A stretch of 61,331 nt of DNA from Pseudomonadota bacterium. Its GTDB lineage: Bacteria; Myxococcota_A; Bradymonadia; Bradymonadales; GCA-2716585. Below the pieces are notes generated by a model. The model was not told the DNA's origin, did not search any database, and worked only from the letters and a program-made list of their open reading frames with translations. The DNA is taken from positions 1 through 61,331 of the forward strand of contig SYOX01000349.1 of NCBI GenBank assembly GCA_005804885.1. The letters are read 5' to 3'. Shown piece after piece: positions 41,196-55,100 of the stretch (positions are counted from its first letter, which is position 1; the number at the start of each line of letters is the position of its first letter). Both the position numbers and the translations under genes were made by a program.

Positions 41196-42382
41196 GCCGC
41201 CACCTCCCGCGGGAAGGACAACCAGACGGTCATTCGCCCCGGCTGGCTGTCGATGTCCATGAACCCCCCGTGCGCCTCCATGATGCGGTTGGAGATGCTC
41301 AGGCCCAGCCCCGAACCCTCGCTGCGGGTCGTGAAGTAGGGGTTGAAGACCTCCTCGATCAGCGCCGCGTCGATCCCCGCGCCGTTGTCCACGATCCCCA
41401 CCTGCACGAAGCGCCTCTCCCCGATCTCCTTCGCGCGGGCGATCACGCGCATCGCGCGCGGCCTGGGCCCGGCCCGCTCAAGGGCCTGGTAGGCGTTGAG
41501 CGTCACGTTGAGCAGCACCTGGGAGAGCTGCCCCCGGTCACCGCGGACCACCGCTCGCCCCGGCTCGACCTCCACCTCCAGCGCGATCTCCAGCCGGCGC
41601 CGCTCGTTGGCCGTCAGCGCGCAGACCTCGTCGATCACCTCGCGCAGATCGACCTCGGCGTCGGAGACCGGCGAGGGCCGCGAGAAGCGCAGGAAGTCCT
41701 CGACGACCTGGCCGAGCCGGTTGATCTCCTTGAGCAGGAGCTGCCCCAGGCGGTGCTTGCGGTGCTCCGGGCCGAAGTCCGCCGCCAGCGCCTCGGCGCA
41801 CCCCAGGATCGAGCCCAGCGGGTTGCGGATCTCGTGCGCCAGCCCCGCCGTCAGCTGCCCCAGCGCCGAGAGCCGCCCCGCGCGCACAAGCTGGCGCTCC
41901 ATCAGGTTGCGCTCCTCCAGGGCCAGCTCCAGAGACCGCTGCACCCGCTTCTGACGACCCACGAGCCAACCCGTCAACCCCCCGATGATGAAGTAGAGCG
42001 CGATCTCCAACACCTTGTCGATGTCCGGAGAGGGATCCCGGTGCGCGCTGAAGAAGGCGTGCGGGATGTAAGCCGCGCTGGTCAGCGCCGCCGCCACGAG
42101 GCCGCCGCGCAGCCCGTGCGAGAAGGACAGGATCAGGATCGGCAGGTAGTAGAGCCGCCGGTAGACGTTGTGGAAGGCAATATCGTGCGTGTCGGTCAGG
42201 TAGTGCATCATCGTAAAAAGCCCAATGAGCGCCAGCGCCACCGGGATCTGCCACGACCGCTGACCCCGCTCCCCTCGCCTGATCTCCTCAAGCCCCCCCA
42301 CCACCACCGCGAACCTCCATCGATCTGCCCTGCGCGCCGGCCTCGCCTCATGCTCGCCCTTGGAAAGCACGAAACATTCCAT
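41192..42382 (-). CDS. Membrane sensor histidine kinase, partner of the GAVTGA regulator
   Basis: 396 residues. Four or five membrane helices (about residues 44-62, 78-108, 125-142) form the sensor part, with no sizeable periplasmic domain. A coiled linker and HisKA domain with LAHEIRNPLGSI (His183) follow, then an HATPase domain (N-box LLNVTLNAYQAL, DNGAGI, GSGLGLSI). It is encoded just upstream of its regulator with a 4-base overlap and divergent from the CusCBA-type operon, suggesting sensing of metal stress or membrane state. The inducing metal cannot be deduced. Confidence 0.9.
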   Translation of the reverse strand: MECFVLSKGEHEARPARRADRWRFAVVVGGLEEIRRGERGQRSWQIPVALALIGLFTMMHYLTDTHDIAFHNVYRRLYYLPILILSFSHGLRGGLVAAALTSAAYIPHAFFSAHRDPSPDIDKVLEIALYFIIGGLTGWLVGRQKRVQRSLELALEERNLMERQLVRAGRLSALGQLTAGLAHEIRNPLGSILGCAEALAADFGPEHRKHRLGQLLLKEINRLGQVVEDFLRFSRPSPVSDAEVDLREVIDEVCALTANERRRLEIALEVEVEPGRAVVRGDRGQLSQVLLNVTLNAYQALERAGPRPRAMRVIARAKEIGERRFVQVGIVDNGAGIDAALIEEVFNPYFTTRSEGSGLGLSISNRIMEAHGGFMDIDSQPGRMTVWLSFPREVAA

Positions 42383-42433
42383 CGCCGCGCTGCCCCGCGC
42401 CGCCCCTCGACCTCCTTGCCCACCTCAGAGTGT

Positions 42434-42468
42434 GGAGGATATTCTCCGGTCGCCGAAGAAAATTCTTC
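42434..42468. promoter_or_regulatory. Two palindromes upstream of the efflux operon (candidate activator sites)
   Basis: GGAGGATATTCTCC (42434-42447, near-perfect) and GAAGAA-AA-TTCTTC (42455-42468, perfect) have centres 21 bp apart, two helical turns, and lie about 85-106 bp upstream of the expected start. They differ from the GCGCAA-type palindrome, consistent with a different activator. Confidence 0.5.
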
Positions 42469-42520
42469 AAGGCTCGCCCCGATGGGCGCCGGAGAGGTCT
42501 TTGGCTGCGGCAGGGGCGGG

Positions 42521-42536
42521 TGGCACATGCCTTGCT
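42521..42536 (+). promoter_or_regulatory. Sigma-54 promoter of the metal efflux operon
   Basis: TGGCACA-TGCC-TTGCT matches the -24/-12 consensus with exact spacing. The start is expected near 42547, about 47 bases upstream of the first gene. Confidence 0.8.
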
Positions 42537-42593
42537 GTTGTCGGGCGGTCGCGGCGTCGATCGTGTCGCTGCGGAAACTTATCAGGAGCGGTG

Positions 42594-42938
42594 ATGGGAA
42601 GATCGAAGAGCATCGGGTCGGTGGTGTTGTCGCTGGGGCTGGCGCTGGTGGTTGGCGCGGCGGCGTGTGACGGGGGCGCGAAGGTCGAGGCGCCGGTCGA
42701 GGCCGGCGCGAAGGCCGAGGCGCCGATCGAAGCCGGCGCGAAGGCCGAGGCGCCGACGACGGTGAGCTTGACGGCCGAAGGTCAGGAGCTCAACCCGCCC
42801 GTCCAGCCAGAGGCGATCCCTGAAGAGGGTTGGTACTGCGACATGGGGACGGTCCACTACGCCCGCTCCGCGGAGGGCGATGGGACGTGCCCGCTGTGCA
42901 AGATGAAGCTCAAGCAGAAGGTCGCCGCGGCCCCATGA
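42594..42938 (+). CDS. Small lipoprotein with heavy-metal-binding domain
   Basis: 114 residues from ATG 42594 (AGGAG at 42584-42588). The signal peptide ends in VVGAAACDG (lipidated Cys near 25). Three 10-residue Ala/Glu/Lys repeats form a linker, and the C-terminal domain GWYCDMGTVHYARSAEGDGT followed by CPLCKMKL resembles the heavy-metal-binding domain (YTCPMHP...CPICGM type) found on efflux adaptor proteins. It probably binds Cu(I), Ag(I) or Zn(II) in the periplasm and hands it to the pump. The stop overlaps the start of the outer-membrane gene (ATGA). Confidence 0.83.
   Translation: MGRSKSIGSVVLSLGLALVVGAAACDGGAKVEAPVEAGAKAEAPIEAGAKAEAPTTVSLTAEGQELNPPVQPEAIPEEGWYCDMGTVHYARSAEGDGTCPLCKMKLKQKVAAAP
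42675..42758 (+). repeat. In-frame 30-bp tandem repeat in the metal-binding lipoprotein
   Basis: Nearly three units encode GAKVEAPVEA, GAKAEAPIEA and GAKAEAPT. The array forms the linker between the lipid anchor and the metal domain. Confidence 0.85.
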
Positions 42939-44320
42939 CGCGCTCCGCCTTCATCTTCCGTGGTGGGCGAGCCCGCTGGCGAGGCGCGGCCGCCTGGGGG
43001 CTCGTCGTCGTCGCGCTCTGTGCGCTGGTCGGCTGTGTCTCCGCGCGCCCGTCCGTCGAGCGCCTTGAGGGCGAGCTGCGGGCGGTCGACGCCCGGTTTG
43101 AGCCGCGAGAGCCCGGTGTTGCGCGCCAAGTGGTTGATTTTGATGGAGATCTTGGGCGCTACGTCGACGCCGCGCTCTCGCAGAGCCCGGCGATCCAGGC
43201 GCGCTACGCGGCCTGGGAGTCGGCGACCCGGCGGGTCGGGGCGGCGGACAAGCTGCCGGAGCCGGTGTTGAACTATGAGTTCTTTGTCCGGCGGGGGGGC
43301 TCCCAGGAGCACCGCTTCGGGTTGATGCAGATGTTGCCGTGGTACGACAAGCTCGATCAGAGCGTGCGGGCCTCGGCGGCCGAGGCTCGGGCGGTCGGCC
43401 TGGAGTTCGAGGCCGAGGTGATCCATCTGCATCGCGAGGTCAGCGACGTGTACTGGGAGCTGTGGCAGGTGAGGCAGAGCAGCGCGATCAAGGGGGAGCA
43501 GATCGAGCTGCTGCTGTTGCTGGCCGAGACGCTCAGGGGTCGGCTGGAGGTGGGTCAGGCGTCGGTGGCGGACGTCGCCCAGGTGGAGATGTCGGTGGCG
43601 CACTTGAGCTATCGGGTGCGGGAGCTTGAGGAGGCCGATGGCGAGCTGTCGGCGCATCTGGCGGCGCTGGTCGGGGCGCCGATCGGGACGCCGACGCCGA
43701 CGACCGAGGGGGTGGTGGACCCGGTCAGGCCGACGGAGGCCGTCGAGGCCTTGAGGCAGAGCGCGCGCCAGCACCCGGAGGCCGAGTCGCTGGCGAGGCG
43801 GGCGGAGGGGAGCCGGGCGCTCGTGGCGCGGGCGCGTGCGAGCCGGTACCCGGATTTGACGGTGGGGGTCGAAGTCGAGGCGGAGGTGATGGAGGGCTCT
43901 GACGACGGCAAGGAAGCGATCATGGCGGTGCTGGGCTTGACGCTGCCGGTGTGGTCAGGCGCCTACGAGGCCGAGGAGGCGGCCGAGCGGGCCGGGGAGC
44001 GGGCCTGGGCGCATCAGCGGGAGGCGGTGCAGGACGACAAGGAGTCGCAGGTGGTGCAGGCGCTGGCGAGGTTGAGGGATACGGGCAGGCACGTGCGCTT
44101 GTACCGGGAGACGCTGATCCCGCAGGCCGAGGCGGCCTATGGTTCGGCGATGGGGGCCTATGAGACGGGGCAGGGCAGCGTCGCGGCGATCCTGATGGTC
44201 TTCGAGCGGCTGCAGGAGCTGCGCGAGGAGTCCATCGAGGCGCAGGCGAGCCACATGATGGCCTGGGCGTGGCTTGAGAGCGCGGCCGGGCGGCCGTTGT
44301 CGTTGGAGGTCGTGCCGTGA
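42935..44320 (+). CDS. TolC-like outer-membrane efflux lipoprotein (CusC/CzcC type)
   Basis: 461 residues from ATG 42935, which overlaps the previous stop; the longer frame upstream is an artefact. The signal peptide ends in ALCALVGCVS (lipidated Cys about 31). Two outer-membrane efflux repeats follow with long helices (QSPAIQARYAAWESATRRVG; HPEAESLARRAEGSRALVAR), PEPVLNYEF and GLTLPVWSG. It forms the trimeric exit duct of a tripartite metal pump, working with the adaptor and RND protein encoded next. The stop overlaps the adaptor start. Confidence 0.9.
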   Translation: MTRSAFIFRGGRARWRGAAAWGLVVVALCALVGCVSARPSVERLEGELRAVDARFEPREPGVARQVVDFDGDLGRYVDAALSQSPAIQARYAAWESATRRVGAADKLPEPVLNYEFFVRRGGSQEHRFGLMQMLPWYDKLDQSVRASAAEARAVGLEFEAEVIHLHREVSDVYWELWQVRQSSAIKGEQIELLLLLAETLRGRLEVGQASVADVAQVEMSVAHLSYRVRELEEADGELSAHLAALVGAPIGTPTPTTEGVVDPVRPTEAVEALRQSARQHPEAESLARRAEGSRALVARARASRYPDLTVGVEVEAEVMEGSDDGKEAIMAVLGLTLPVWSGAYEAEEAAERAGERAWAHQREAVQDDKESQVVQALARLRDTGRHVRLYRETLIPQAEAAYGSAMGAYETGQGSVAAILMVFERLQELREESIEAQASHMMAWAWLESAAGRPLSLEVVP

Positions 44321-46328
44321 GCGAGCATGTCGAGGAGGTCCATGCGCCTGAGGAGCCCTCGGTGGGTGGGCAGGGTGGCGGGTCGCCGCCGTCGAGGGGA
44401 TGGGCAGGGCGAGCGGCGGCGACCGTGGTCGTGGTGGGGCTGGTGGGGCTGTCCTTCTGGCTCGGGAGCCTGACGGGCGGCGCGGGCGGCGGCGCGGGCG
44501 GCGATGTCGGAGGGCGCGCGCCTGGAGGGGGAGAGGCGGAGGTCTGGACGTGCTCGATGGACCCGCAGATCCGGAGCCCGGAGCCGGGGATGTGCCCGAT
44601 CTGCGGGATGGATCTGATCCCGGTGGAGGGGGTCGGCGGCGACGAGTCCAGGGACAGGGTCCAGCTCAGCCCTGCGGCGGTGGCGCAGTCGCGGATCGAG
44701 ACGGCCCAGGTCATGCCGAGGGCGGGCGGCGATGCCGATCTGAGGCTGCTCGGGCGCGTCGATCACGACGAGACGCAGATGAGGACGGTGACGGCGTGGA
44801 CGGCGGGGCGGATCGACCGCCTGCGGGTGGCCACGACAGGCGCGCAGGTCAAGCGCGGGGAGGCGATCGCGACGATCTACAGCCCCGAGATCTACGCCGC
44901 GCATCAGGATTTGATCCAGGCGCGGCGGCAGCTCTCCCGTCTGGAGGAGGCGATGCCGGTGGCGCGGACGGCGGCCGAGTCGACGCTTCGGGCGTCGCGC
45001 CAGCGCTTGAGCCTGCTGGGGGTCACCGAGGGGGAGCTCAAGGGCATGGAGGCGGCCGAGTCGCCCTGGCGGCAGGTCCAGATCCGCAGCCCCTTTGCAG
45101 GGACGGTGATCGAGCGTCTGGCCAGCGAGGGGCAGTATGTGGAGGCCGGCGCGGGGATCTACCGGCTGACGGATCTGGGCCGGCTCTGGGTGCAGCTCGA
45201 CGCCTATGAGAAGGACCTGCCGATGTTGGAGATCGGCCAGAAGGTCGCGCTGACTCTGGAGGCGCTGCCTGGAGAGGTCTTCGAGGGTCGGGTGGCCTTC
45301 GTCGATCCGGTGATCAGCGCGCGGACGCGGACGGCGCGGGTGCGCGTCGAGGTTGACAACGAGGGCGGGAGGTTGCGGCCAGGGATGTTCGCCGAGGCCG
45401 TGGTGCGCGGCGGCGAGGGTGGCGGCGAGCCGCAGCTGGTGATCCCGGAGACGGCGGCGCTCTTCTCGGGGAGGCGCTCGCTGGTCTATGTGGAGGTCCC
45501 GGGTCAGGAGCGGCCGACCTACGAGGCGCGGGAGGTGCGTCTCGGGGTCAGATCGGGCGGGGTCTATCCCGTGATCGCGGGCCTGGAGTACGGAGAGCGG
45601 GTGGTGACGCGGGGGGCCTTCCGGCTGGACGCCGATCTCCAGATCAAGGGCGGTCGCAGCCTGATGACGCGGCCCGATGATCGGACGCCGGCCAGCTTCG
45701 ACGCGGCGATCGTGCTGTCGGCCGATGAGCGGGCGCGGCTGGCGCCGATCCTCAGGGCCTACCTCGACGCGCAGGAGGCGCTGGCGGCCGACGACTTCGA
45801 CCGCGCGCGCGCCGCCGCGCAGGCCATCCAGGCCGCGGCCCAGGCCGCCGCGCCGGCTGGCGGCCCGCAGGTCGTGGGGGCCTGGGCGCCGATGCAGCGG
45901 GGTTTGATCACGCACGCGCGCTACTTCGAGCGCGCCGCGTCCATCGAGGTCGCCCGCGCCGCCTTCGAGACGCTGACGGCGCAGGTCGCGGGCTTGATGC
46001 GCGTCTTTGGCAACCCGCTCGACGAGGCGCTCCACCTGAACTTCTGCCCGATGGCCTTCGACAACCGGGGCGCGCAGTGGTTTCAGCGCGGCGACACGCT
46101 CCAGAACGCCTACTTCGGCGCCGCGATGCTGCAATGCGGCGAGCGCCGCGAGGCGCTCGGCGGCGGGGAGTTCCTCAGCGGCGAGCTGGCCCAGCTGGCC
46201 GATCCAGACCTCACCGAGGGGGGCGCGCCGGCTTCGAGGCCGGGGAGCGCGCCGGGGAGCGCGCCGGCCTCGAAGCCGGGGGGCGGGCCAGGGAGCGCGC
46301 CGGAGAGCGCGCCGGCTGGAGGTCAGCG

Positions 46329-46332
<4 letters not shown>
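44317..46332 (+). CDS. CusB-type membrane fusion protein with N-terminal metal domain and C-terminal DUF3347
   Basis: 671 residues, longer than the usual 400-500. An N-terminal membrane anchor (AAATVVVVGLVGLSFWLGSL) precedes a heavy-metal-binding domain (VWTCSMDPQIRSPEPGMCPI then CGMDLIPV, about 77-103). Then come barrel-sandwich, helical hairpin and beta-barrel parts of an HlyD/CusB adaptor (AGRIDRL; GTVIERLASEGQYV; LWVQLDAYEKDL). The C-terminal region (HLNFCPMAFDNRGAQWFQ and a late Cys) is DUF3347, also linked to copper binding. It ends in a Pro/Gly/Ala/Ser repeat tail. It bridges the RND pump and outer-membrane channel and probably delivers metal. Both ends overlap neighbouring genes by 4 bases. 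Confidence 0.92.
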
Positions 46333-50150
<3,818 letters not shown>

Positions 50151-50166
50151 CCCCGCCTTGACCCGC

Positions 50167-50976
50167 TCAGCGGGCCTCGTGCCCTGGCGGGGTCAGCAGC
50201 GCGCTCAGATCCTTGAGCTCAGCCTCGTCGGGCGGCCCCTCCGTGGCCAGGTAGCGCGCGACGCGCCCCGGGGCCAGCGCCGCGATGGCGCACGAGCGCG
50301 TGCCGTAGAGCGGGGTCTTGATGCACAGCGCCTCCAGGCGGTGGATCAGGCGCTGGGGCATCATTGATCCGCGGGGCGCGGGCGGGATGGACTGGATCGG
50401 GGGCAGGAAGCGGTCGGCGAGCATGGCCTGCAGGTGCCCCTGGAGTTCAAACCAGGGGGCGCGGGCGTGGGGCTGGATCAGGTCGCGGGCCCGCTGGACC
50501 TTGGAGAAGCGCTCGGAGTCGAGGCGATCGTTGGGCAGGACGTGGACGCCCTGCGGGACGTCGGCGATCTCCGGGCGGGTCATGCCCTCGTGGAAGTAGG
50601 CCACGCGCAGGCGCTCTGCGTCGCCGTAGAGCAGGTTGAAGGGGTTGTACTGGCGCGGGTCGAGGGCCGCCAGCGCCTCATCGATCCGCCCCACCTCGGT
50701 GTGGTTGAGCGCCTCGCGGGTCACCTCGCCGCGCGATCGGAGGGCCTTGTCGGCGGTCTTGAAGGTGCGCTGGTTGGTCAGGCCGACGAAGATCCCGGCG
50801 GAGTTGGCGCCCATCCAGGTGCCGCCCTTTTGCCCGTCGAGGCCAGCGACGATGTGCGGGGTCTGGCTGATGAGGTGCGGCGAGGCGGTCGGCCTGGCGT
50901 AGTACTCGTCCCGGTTGGCCGCGATGATGACGGGGTAGTCGGGGTTGACGCGGTGGAGGACGACGATTGTACACAT
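50167..50976 (-). CDS. NRDE/TANGO2-like protein
   Basis: 269 residues from ATG 50976; the open frame extends 15 codons upstream. The product starts MCTIVVLHR, followed by IIAANRDEYYARPTASPHLI, the NRDE signature, and GLDGQKGGTWMGANSAGIFV. In this family the Cys after the initiator Met is the likely N-terminal nucleophile of an Ntn-hydrolase fold. Human TANGO2 and bacterial HtpA-type members are linked to haem handling, but the role here is unproven. It is convergent with the efflux operon (ends 16 bases apart). The SWIM gene stop lies 46 bases upstream of its start. Confidence 0.9.
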   Translation of the reverse strand: MCTIVVLHRVNPDYPVIIAANRDEYYARPTASPHLISQTPHIVAGLDGQKGGTWMGANSAGIFVGLTNQRTFKTADKALRSRGEVTREALNHTEVGRIDEALAALDPRQYNPFNLLYGDAERLRVAYFHEGMTRPEIADVPQGVHVLPNDRLDSERFSKVQRARDLIQPHARAPWFELQGHLQAMLADRFLPPIQSIPPAPRGSMMPQRLIHRLEALCIKTPLYGTRSCAIAALAPGRVARYLATEGPPDEAELKDLSALLTPPGHEAR

Positions 50977-51022
50977 GGCCGAGGCCCCCGGTAACCTTGT
51001 CGCTCGACAATCCGAGCGCAAA

Positions 51023-52123
51023 TCAGACCTGACAACGTCTCAACCATTCGCGCAGATCCTCGGGGTCCTCGTCGGCCAACAGGTCGAAGAGCGCCTCCTT
51101 GTCGTGCCACGCCTCGGCCATGTCCACATGCTCGCCGTCGAGTTCGAACTGACCAAAGCCCGCGCACCACGCCCCGAAGATCGCCCGACGCTGTGCCTCA
51201 GACAGCGCGTCGTAGGCGTCGTCGAGGCGTTCCATGAGCGCCTCGACGCTCAAGCCCTTGAACCCGTCTTCGGGTCGATGGGCGCGCAGGACGCGCCAGT
51301 CCGTATCGCCGCTGGCCAGCCCGGCGGCCCTTGAGGTCATGGCGCTGTAAGCCGGCGCCATCCGCTCGGAGATGTCCTGGGCGCCGAGCTTGAGGCCAGC
51401 CATGCCGAGTTGGCGCAGCGCATGGTCAGGGATCTCGGGGGGGACCAGGCTCAACGCCATGCCGCGCCACAGGTCCCCTGTCTTCCAGAAAGACGCCAGC
51501 GGCGCGCTGTCGAGCGGTGCTGTGTCGTGACCCTCGTCGGCGTGTGCCTCCAGGCGCTCAAGGAGCGCGTCGACGGCGCGACCTCGCCAGAGAAAGAGCG
51601 CGAAGGGGTCTTCGTCAAAGCGCTCGGCCAGGATGTAGCACGCCGCCGCGGCGTGCTTGCACGGGTAACCCCAGTCGGGACAGGAACATGAGAGGGCCAG
51701 GTGCTCGCGGCGGCTCGGCAGCAGCGCCTGCCCCGCAGCCTGGAAGGGCGCCTCGATCCCCTTGGGCATCGTCCCTGAGCACAGCGCCGCGCAGAGCAGG
51801 GCGTCTTCGAGCAGGTGAGCCTCGATCTGGTCCCAGGCGGCCTCCGTCAGCGGCTTGAACCCGATCTCGACTCGGTAGGGCGTCCGCCGCGAACCCTGGA
51901 CTCGGGCTTCGACCACCCCGGAAGACACCCCCAGGCCGAGGACCTGCCCCTTTCTGGCGTAGGTCCGCCCCCGAGACAGCCGCCCTCCGTCCGCAAAGCT
52001 CTCAAGCGCCTCGATGAAGCGCCTCGACCACCACTTCTCACCGATCTGGCCGCGCTGGCTCCTGGCCTTGATGCCATCGGCCGCGCGCGCCGTCGTCGTC
52101 TTCTTGAACCAACCCCAGGACAC
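51023..52123 (-). CDS. SWIM zinc-finger protein
   Basis: 366 residues. The motif LALSCSCPDWGYPCKHAAAA (about 143-160) is a C-x-C-xn-C-x-H SWIM zinc finger. The N-terminal part (EKWWSRRFIEALESFADGGR, then RGRTYARKGQVLGLGVSSGV) is the usual lead-in for SWIM proteins paired with SNF2 helicases. The rest is helical with many Asp/Glu/Leu and no enzymatic motif. The start lies 12 bases after the stop of the SNF2 gene, the standard SNF2-SWIM operon of bacteria. It probably binds nucleic acid or recruits the helicase. Confidence 0.9.
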   Translation of the reverse strand: MSWGWFKKTTTARAADGIKARSQRGQIGEKWWSRRFIEALESFADGGRLSRGRTYARKGQVLGLGVSSGVVEARVQGSRRTPYRVEIGFKPLTEAAWDQIEAHLLEDALLCAALCSGTMPKGIEAPFQAAGQALLPSRREHLALSCSCPDWGYPCKHAAAACYILAERFDEDPFALFLWRGRAVDALLERLEAHADEGHDTAPLDSAPLASFWKTGDLWRGMALSLVPPEIPDHALRQLGMAGLKLGAQDISERMAPAYSAMTSRAAGLASGDTDWRVLRAHRPEDGFKGLSVEALMERLDDAYDALSEAQRRAIFGAWCAGFGQFELDGEHVDMAEAWHDKEALFDLLADEDPEDLREWLRRCQV

Positions 52124-52135
52124 TCCACCCCCCCC

Positions 52136-55100
52136 TCAGTCGACCACCAACCCCCCCGAGAGCGCAAAAATCTCCCGCAGATCCTCCGTCGACAGCTCCG
52201 TCAGGCCAGCCTCACCCGCGCCGACGACTTGCGCGGCCAGAGCGCGCTTGTCATCGATCATCGCGTCAATCCGGGCCTCCAGCGTGCCGGGGCAGATGAA
52301 CTTTCGCACCTGAACATCTCGCCTTTGACCAATGCGGAAGGCCCGGTCCGTCGCCTGATCCTCCACCGCAGGGTTCCACCACCGATCATAATGGATGACG
52401 TGGTTGGCCGCCGTCAGCGTCAGGCCCGTCCCCCCGGCCTTGAGGGAGATCAAGAAGACGGGCGGCCCGTCGGGCTCCTGAAACTGCGCCATCATCTGCT
52501 CCCGAGCCTTTCGAGAGGCCTGGCCATGGAGAAAGAGCACGCCCACATCCAGACGCTCCGTGATGTGCCTGACGAGCATCTTCCCCATCTGGGCGTACTG
52601 CGTAAAGACCAACACCTTCTCGCCGGCCCCCACGATGTCTTCGATCAGCTCTTCGAGCCTCGACAGCTTGCCGGAGCGCCCTGGCAACGCGGAGCCGTCG
52701 GCCAGCAAGAGCGCCGGATGATCACAAACTTGCTTGAGGCGAGTCATCGCCGACAGGACACGCCCCTTGCGCTCGATCCCCTCGCTGGCGTCGATGGCCT
52801 CAAGGGACGCTTCGGCGACCGCCTGATAGAGCGAGACCTGCTCGCGGGTCATCGGGCAGTACTCCTTGATCTCGATCTTGTCGGGCAGGTCCTTGATGAT
52901 CTTCTTGTCCGTCTTGAGCCGTCGCAGCACAAAGGGTCCGCAGAGGTGACGGAGCTGTGCAGCCTTGCCCGCATCCTTGTAAAGCTCGATGGGCCGCGCC
53001 AGCGCGTCTCGAAACCCCTTGGCCGAGCCCAGCAGGCCCGGGTTGAGGAAGTCCATGATGGACCACAGCTCCGAGAGGCGGTTCTCGACCGGGGTGCCCG
53101 TCAGCGCGACCCGATGGCGCACGCCGAGGGTCTTGAGCGCCCGCGCCTGCTTCGTGTCGGCGTTCTTGATGTTCTGCGCCTCGTCGAGCACCGCCCGGTG
53201 CCACCGCACCAGCCCAAGGCGCTCGATGTCCCGCGCCGCCGTCGTGTAGGTCGTGATCACCATGTCTGCGCCCTCGGCCCTGGCTCGGAAGGCCTCGCCG
53301 TCGAGCCTGTCCGGCCCATGGTGGATCGCGACGTCGAGCTTCGGGGCGAAGCGCGCCGCCTCGCGCGCCCAGTTGCCCACCACCGACATGGGACAGACCA
53401 GCAAGGTCGGCCCCGGCGACAGGCGCTCACCTCGCTTCTCGCCCGCGCGCTCGTGCTCAAGCCGAGCCAGGACCTGCACCGTCTTGCCCAGCCCCATGTC
53501 GTCGGCCAGGCACGCGCCCAACCCCAGCCCTTCAAGGAAGGCCAGCCACGACAGCCCTCGTGTCTGATAAGGCCTTAATTTACCTATGAAATCTCTTGGC
53601 GCCTTGCGAATCCTGAGCTGATGGGCCTCACCCTTGAGCAGCTCACCGAGCGCGCCGCGAGCCTCGATGTGGTGGACGGGCAACCCCTCGATAGCGTCCA
53701 GGCCTGCCCCCAGGCGCATCACCTCCGGGGCCGTCAGCCGCAGGCTCTCGTCCCCGTGGCGCTCGATGAAGGCCAGCACCTTGTCCAGATCCTCGGCTCG
53801 CAGCTCGATCCACTGCCCACGAAAGCGCACAAGCGGCGCCTTGATCCTGGCCAGCTCCCTGAGCGTCGCCTCATCGAGCACCTCGTCGCCCAGCGCCACC
53901 TGCCAGTCGAACTCAAAGATGTCCCCGAGGCCCTCGCCCGTCTTGCCCTCTCCGCGGGCGATGGCCTTGAGGCCTGGTCGGGTGGGCTTCTTCCACCACG
54001 AGGGCGTCAGGACCCCAAAGCCGACGCGCTCGAGCAGCGGGGCGCTCTCGCGCAGGAAGCGATGGGCGCCGTCGACATCGAAGGTCAGCGACCTCACCCG
54101 AGACTTCTCCAGAGCGTCGGCCAGCTCCGGGACGAGCCCGGCGGCGCGCTCCATCTCCTTGACGAGCGCCTCCTGGGGCGACTCGATCAGGCGGCGGAGC
54201 ACGTTGGCTGAAGGACCCCGTCGCCACGCCGCCTCGATGGGGATCAGCACGCTGGGATCCTGCCGATCCTGACACAGGAACTCCAGGAGCCAGCCCTGCC
54301 CGCCCTCTTCGGGCGCCGAGAGCCGGAAGCAGACCCGGATCCGCTCGGGTCCGCGTTGGGCCGCCCGATCGGTCCAGGGCTCCAAGGTCTTCTGCAGCGC
54401 CCGAAGAACTTTATCGTGGCTGGGGTCCAGGCGAGGATCCGGGGATTGGAGCGCTTTGAGCCAGGCGGCCAGCGCCCTGGCCTGGGCCGGACCGGAAGAG
54501 GGGACGCTCATCGGAGCCTTCGAAGAGAGCAAGCCGCGCACCAGCGCGTCGGTCAAGGTCCACACCAGATCATAGATCACCGCGCTGGCCGAGGGCGCAG
54601 GCACTGCCCCCCACCCCTTCTCCTGGGCGTTCGCACGCCACGAGGGCCAGACTCCAGCCTCGGCGCCCGCGCGGCCCGCCGTGGGCAGCGCCTCAACGAG
54701 CGCCTCGAGGTGCACCGGCAGCGCCCCTTCAGGGATGGGCCGCCAGCGCGCCGTCCACCCCTCGCCGTCGCGCTCCAGCACCGGCACCGCGCGCCCCTGG
54801 GCGGCGATCTCCAGCGCCAGCCGCCCTGCGCTGGCCAGGACCGAGGCTTCAGATCCGAGCCGGATCGCCTGGGGAGCGTGTTCCGACAGCGCGTGGAGGA
54901 CCTCCAAAGCTGCCTCGGGCTCAAAGACGAGGGTCTCGACACTCCAACAACCCCAGCCGAGCTCCCCGCTCGACCCGGCCGGGCCTGCCGTGGAGGGCGC
55001 TGGAGCACCCGCGACAGAGGGCAGCACCATACCGAGGCGCCCGAGGGTATGTTCAGCGCAATCCACGGCGGCGTCATCGACCAGCTCTCGAAGCAGCGCT

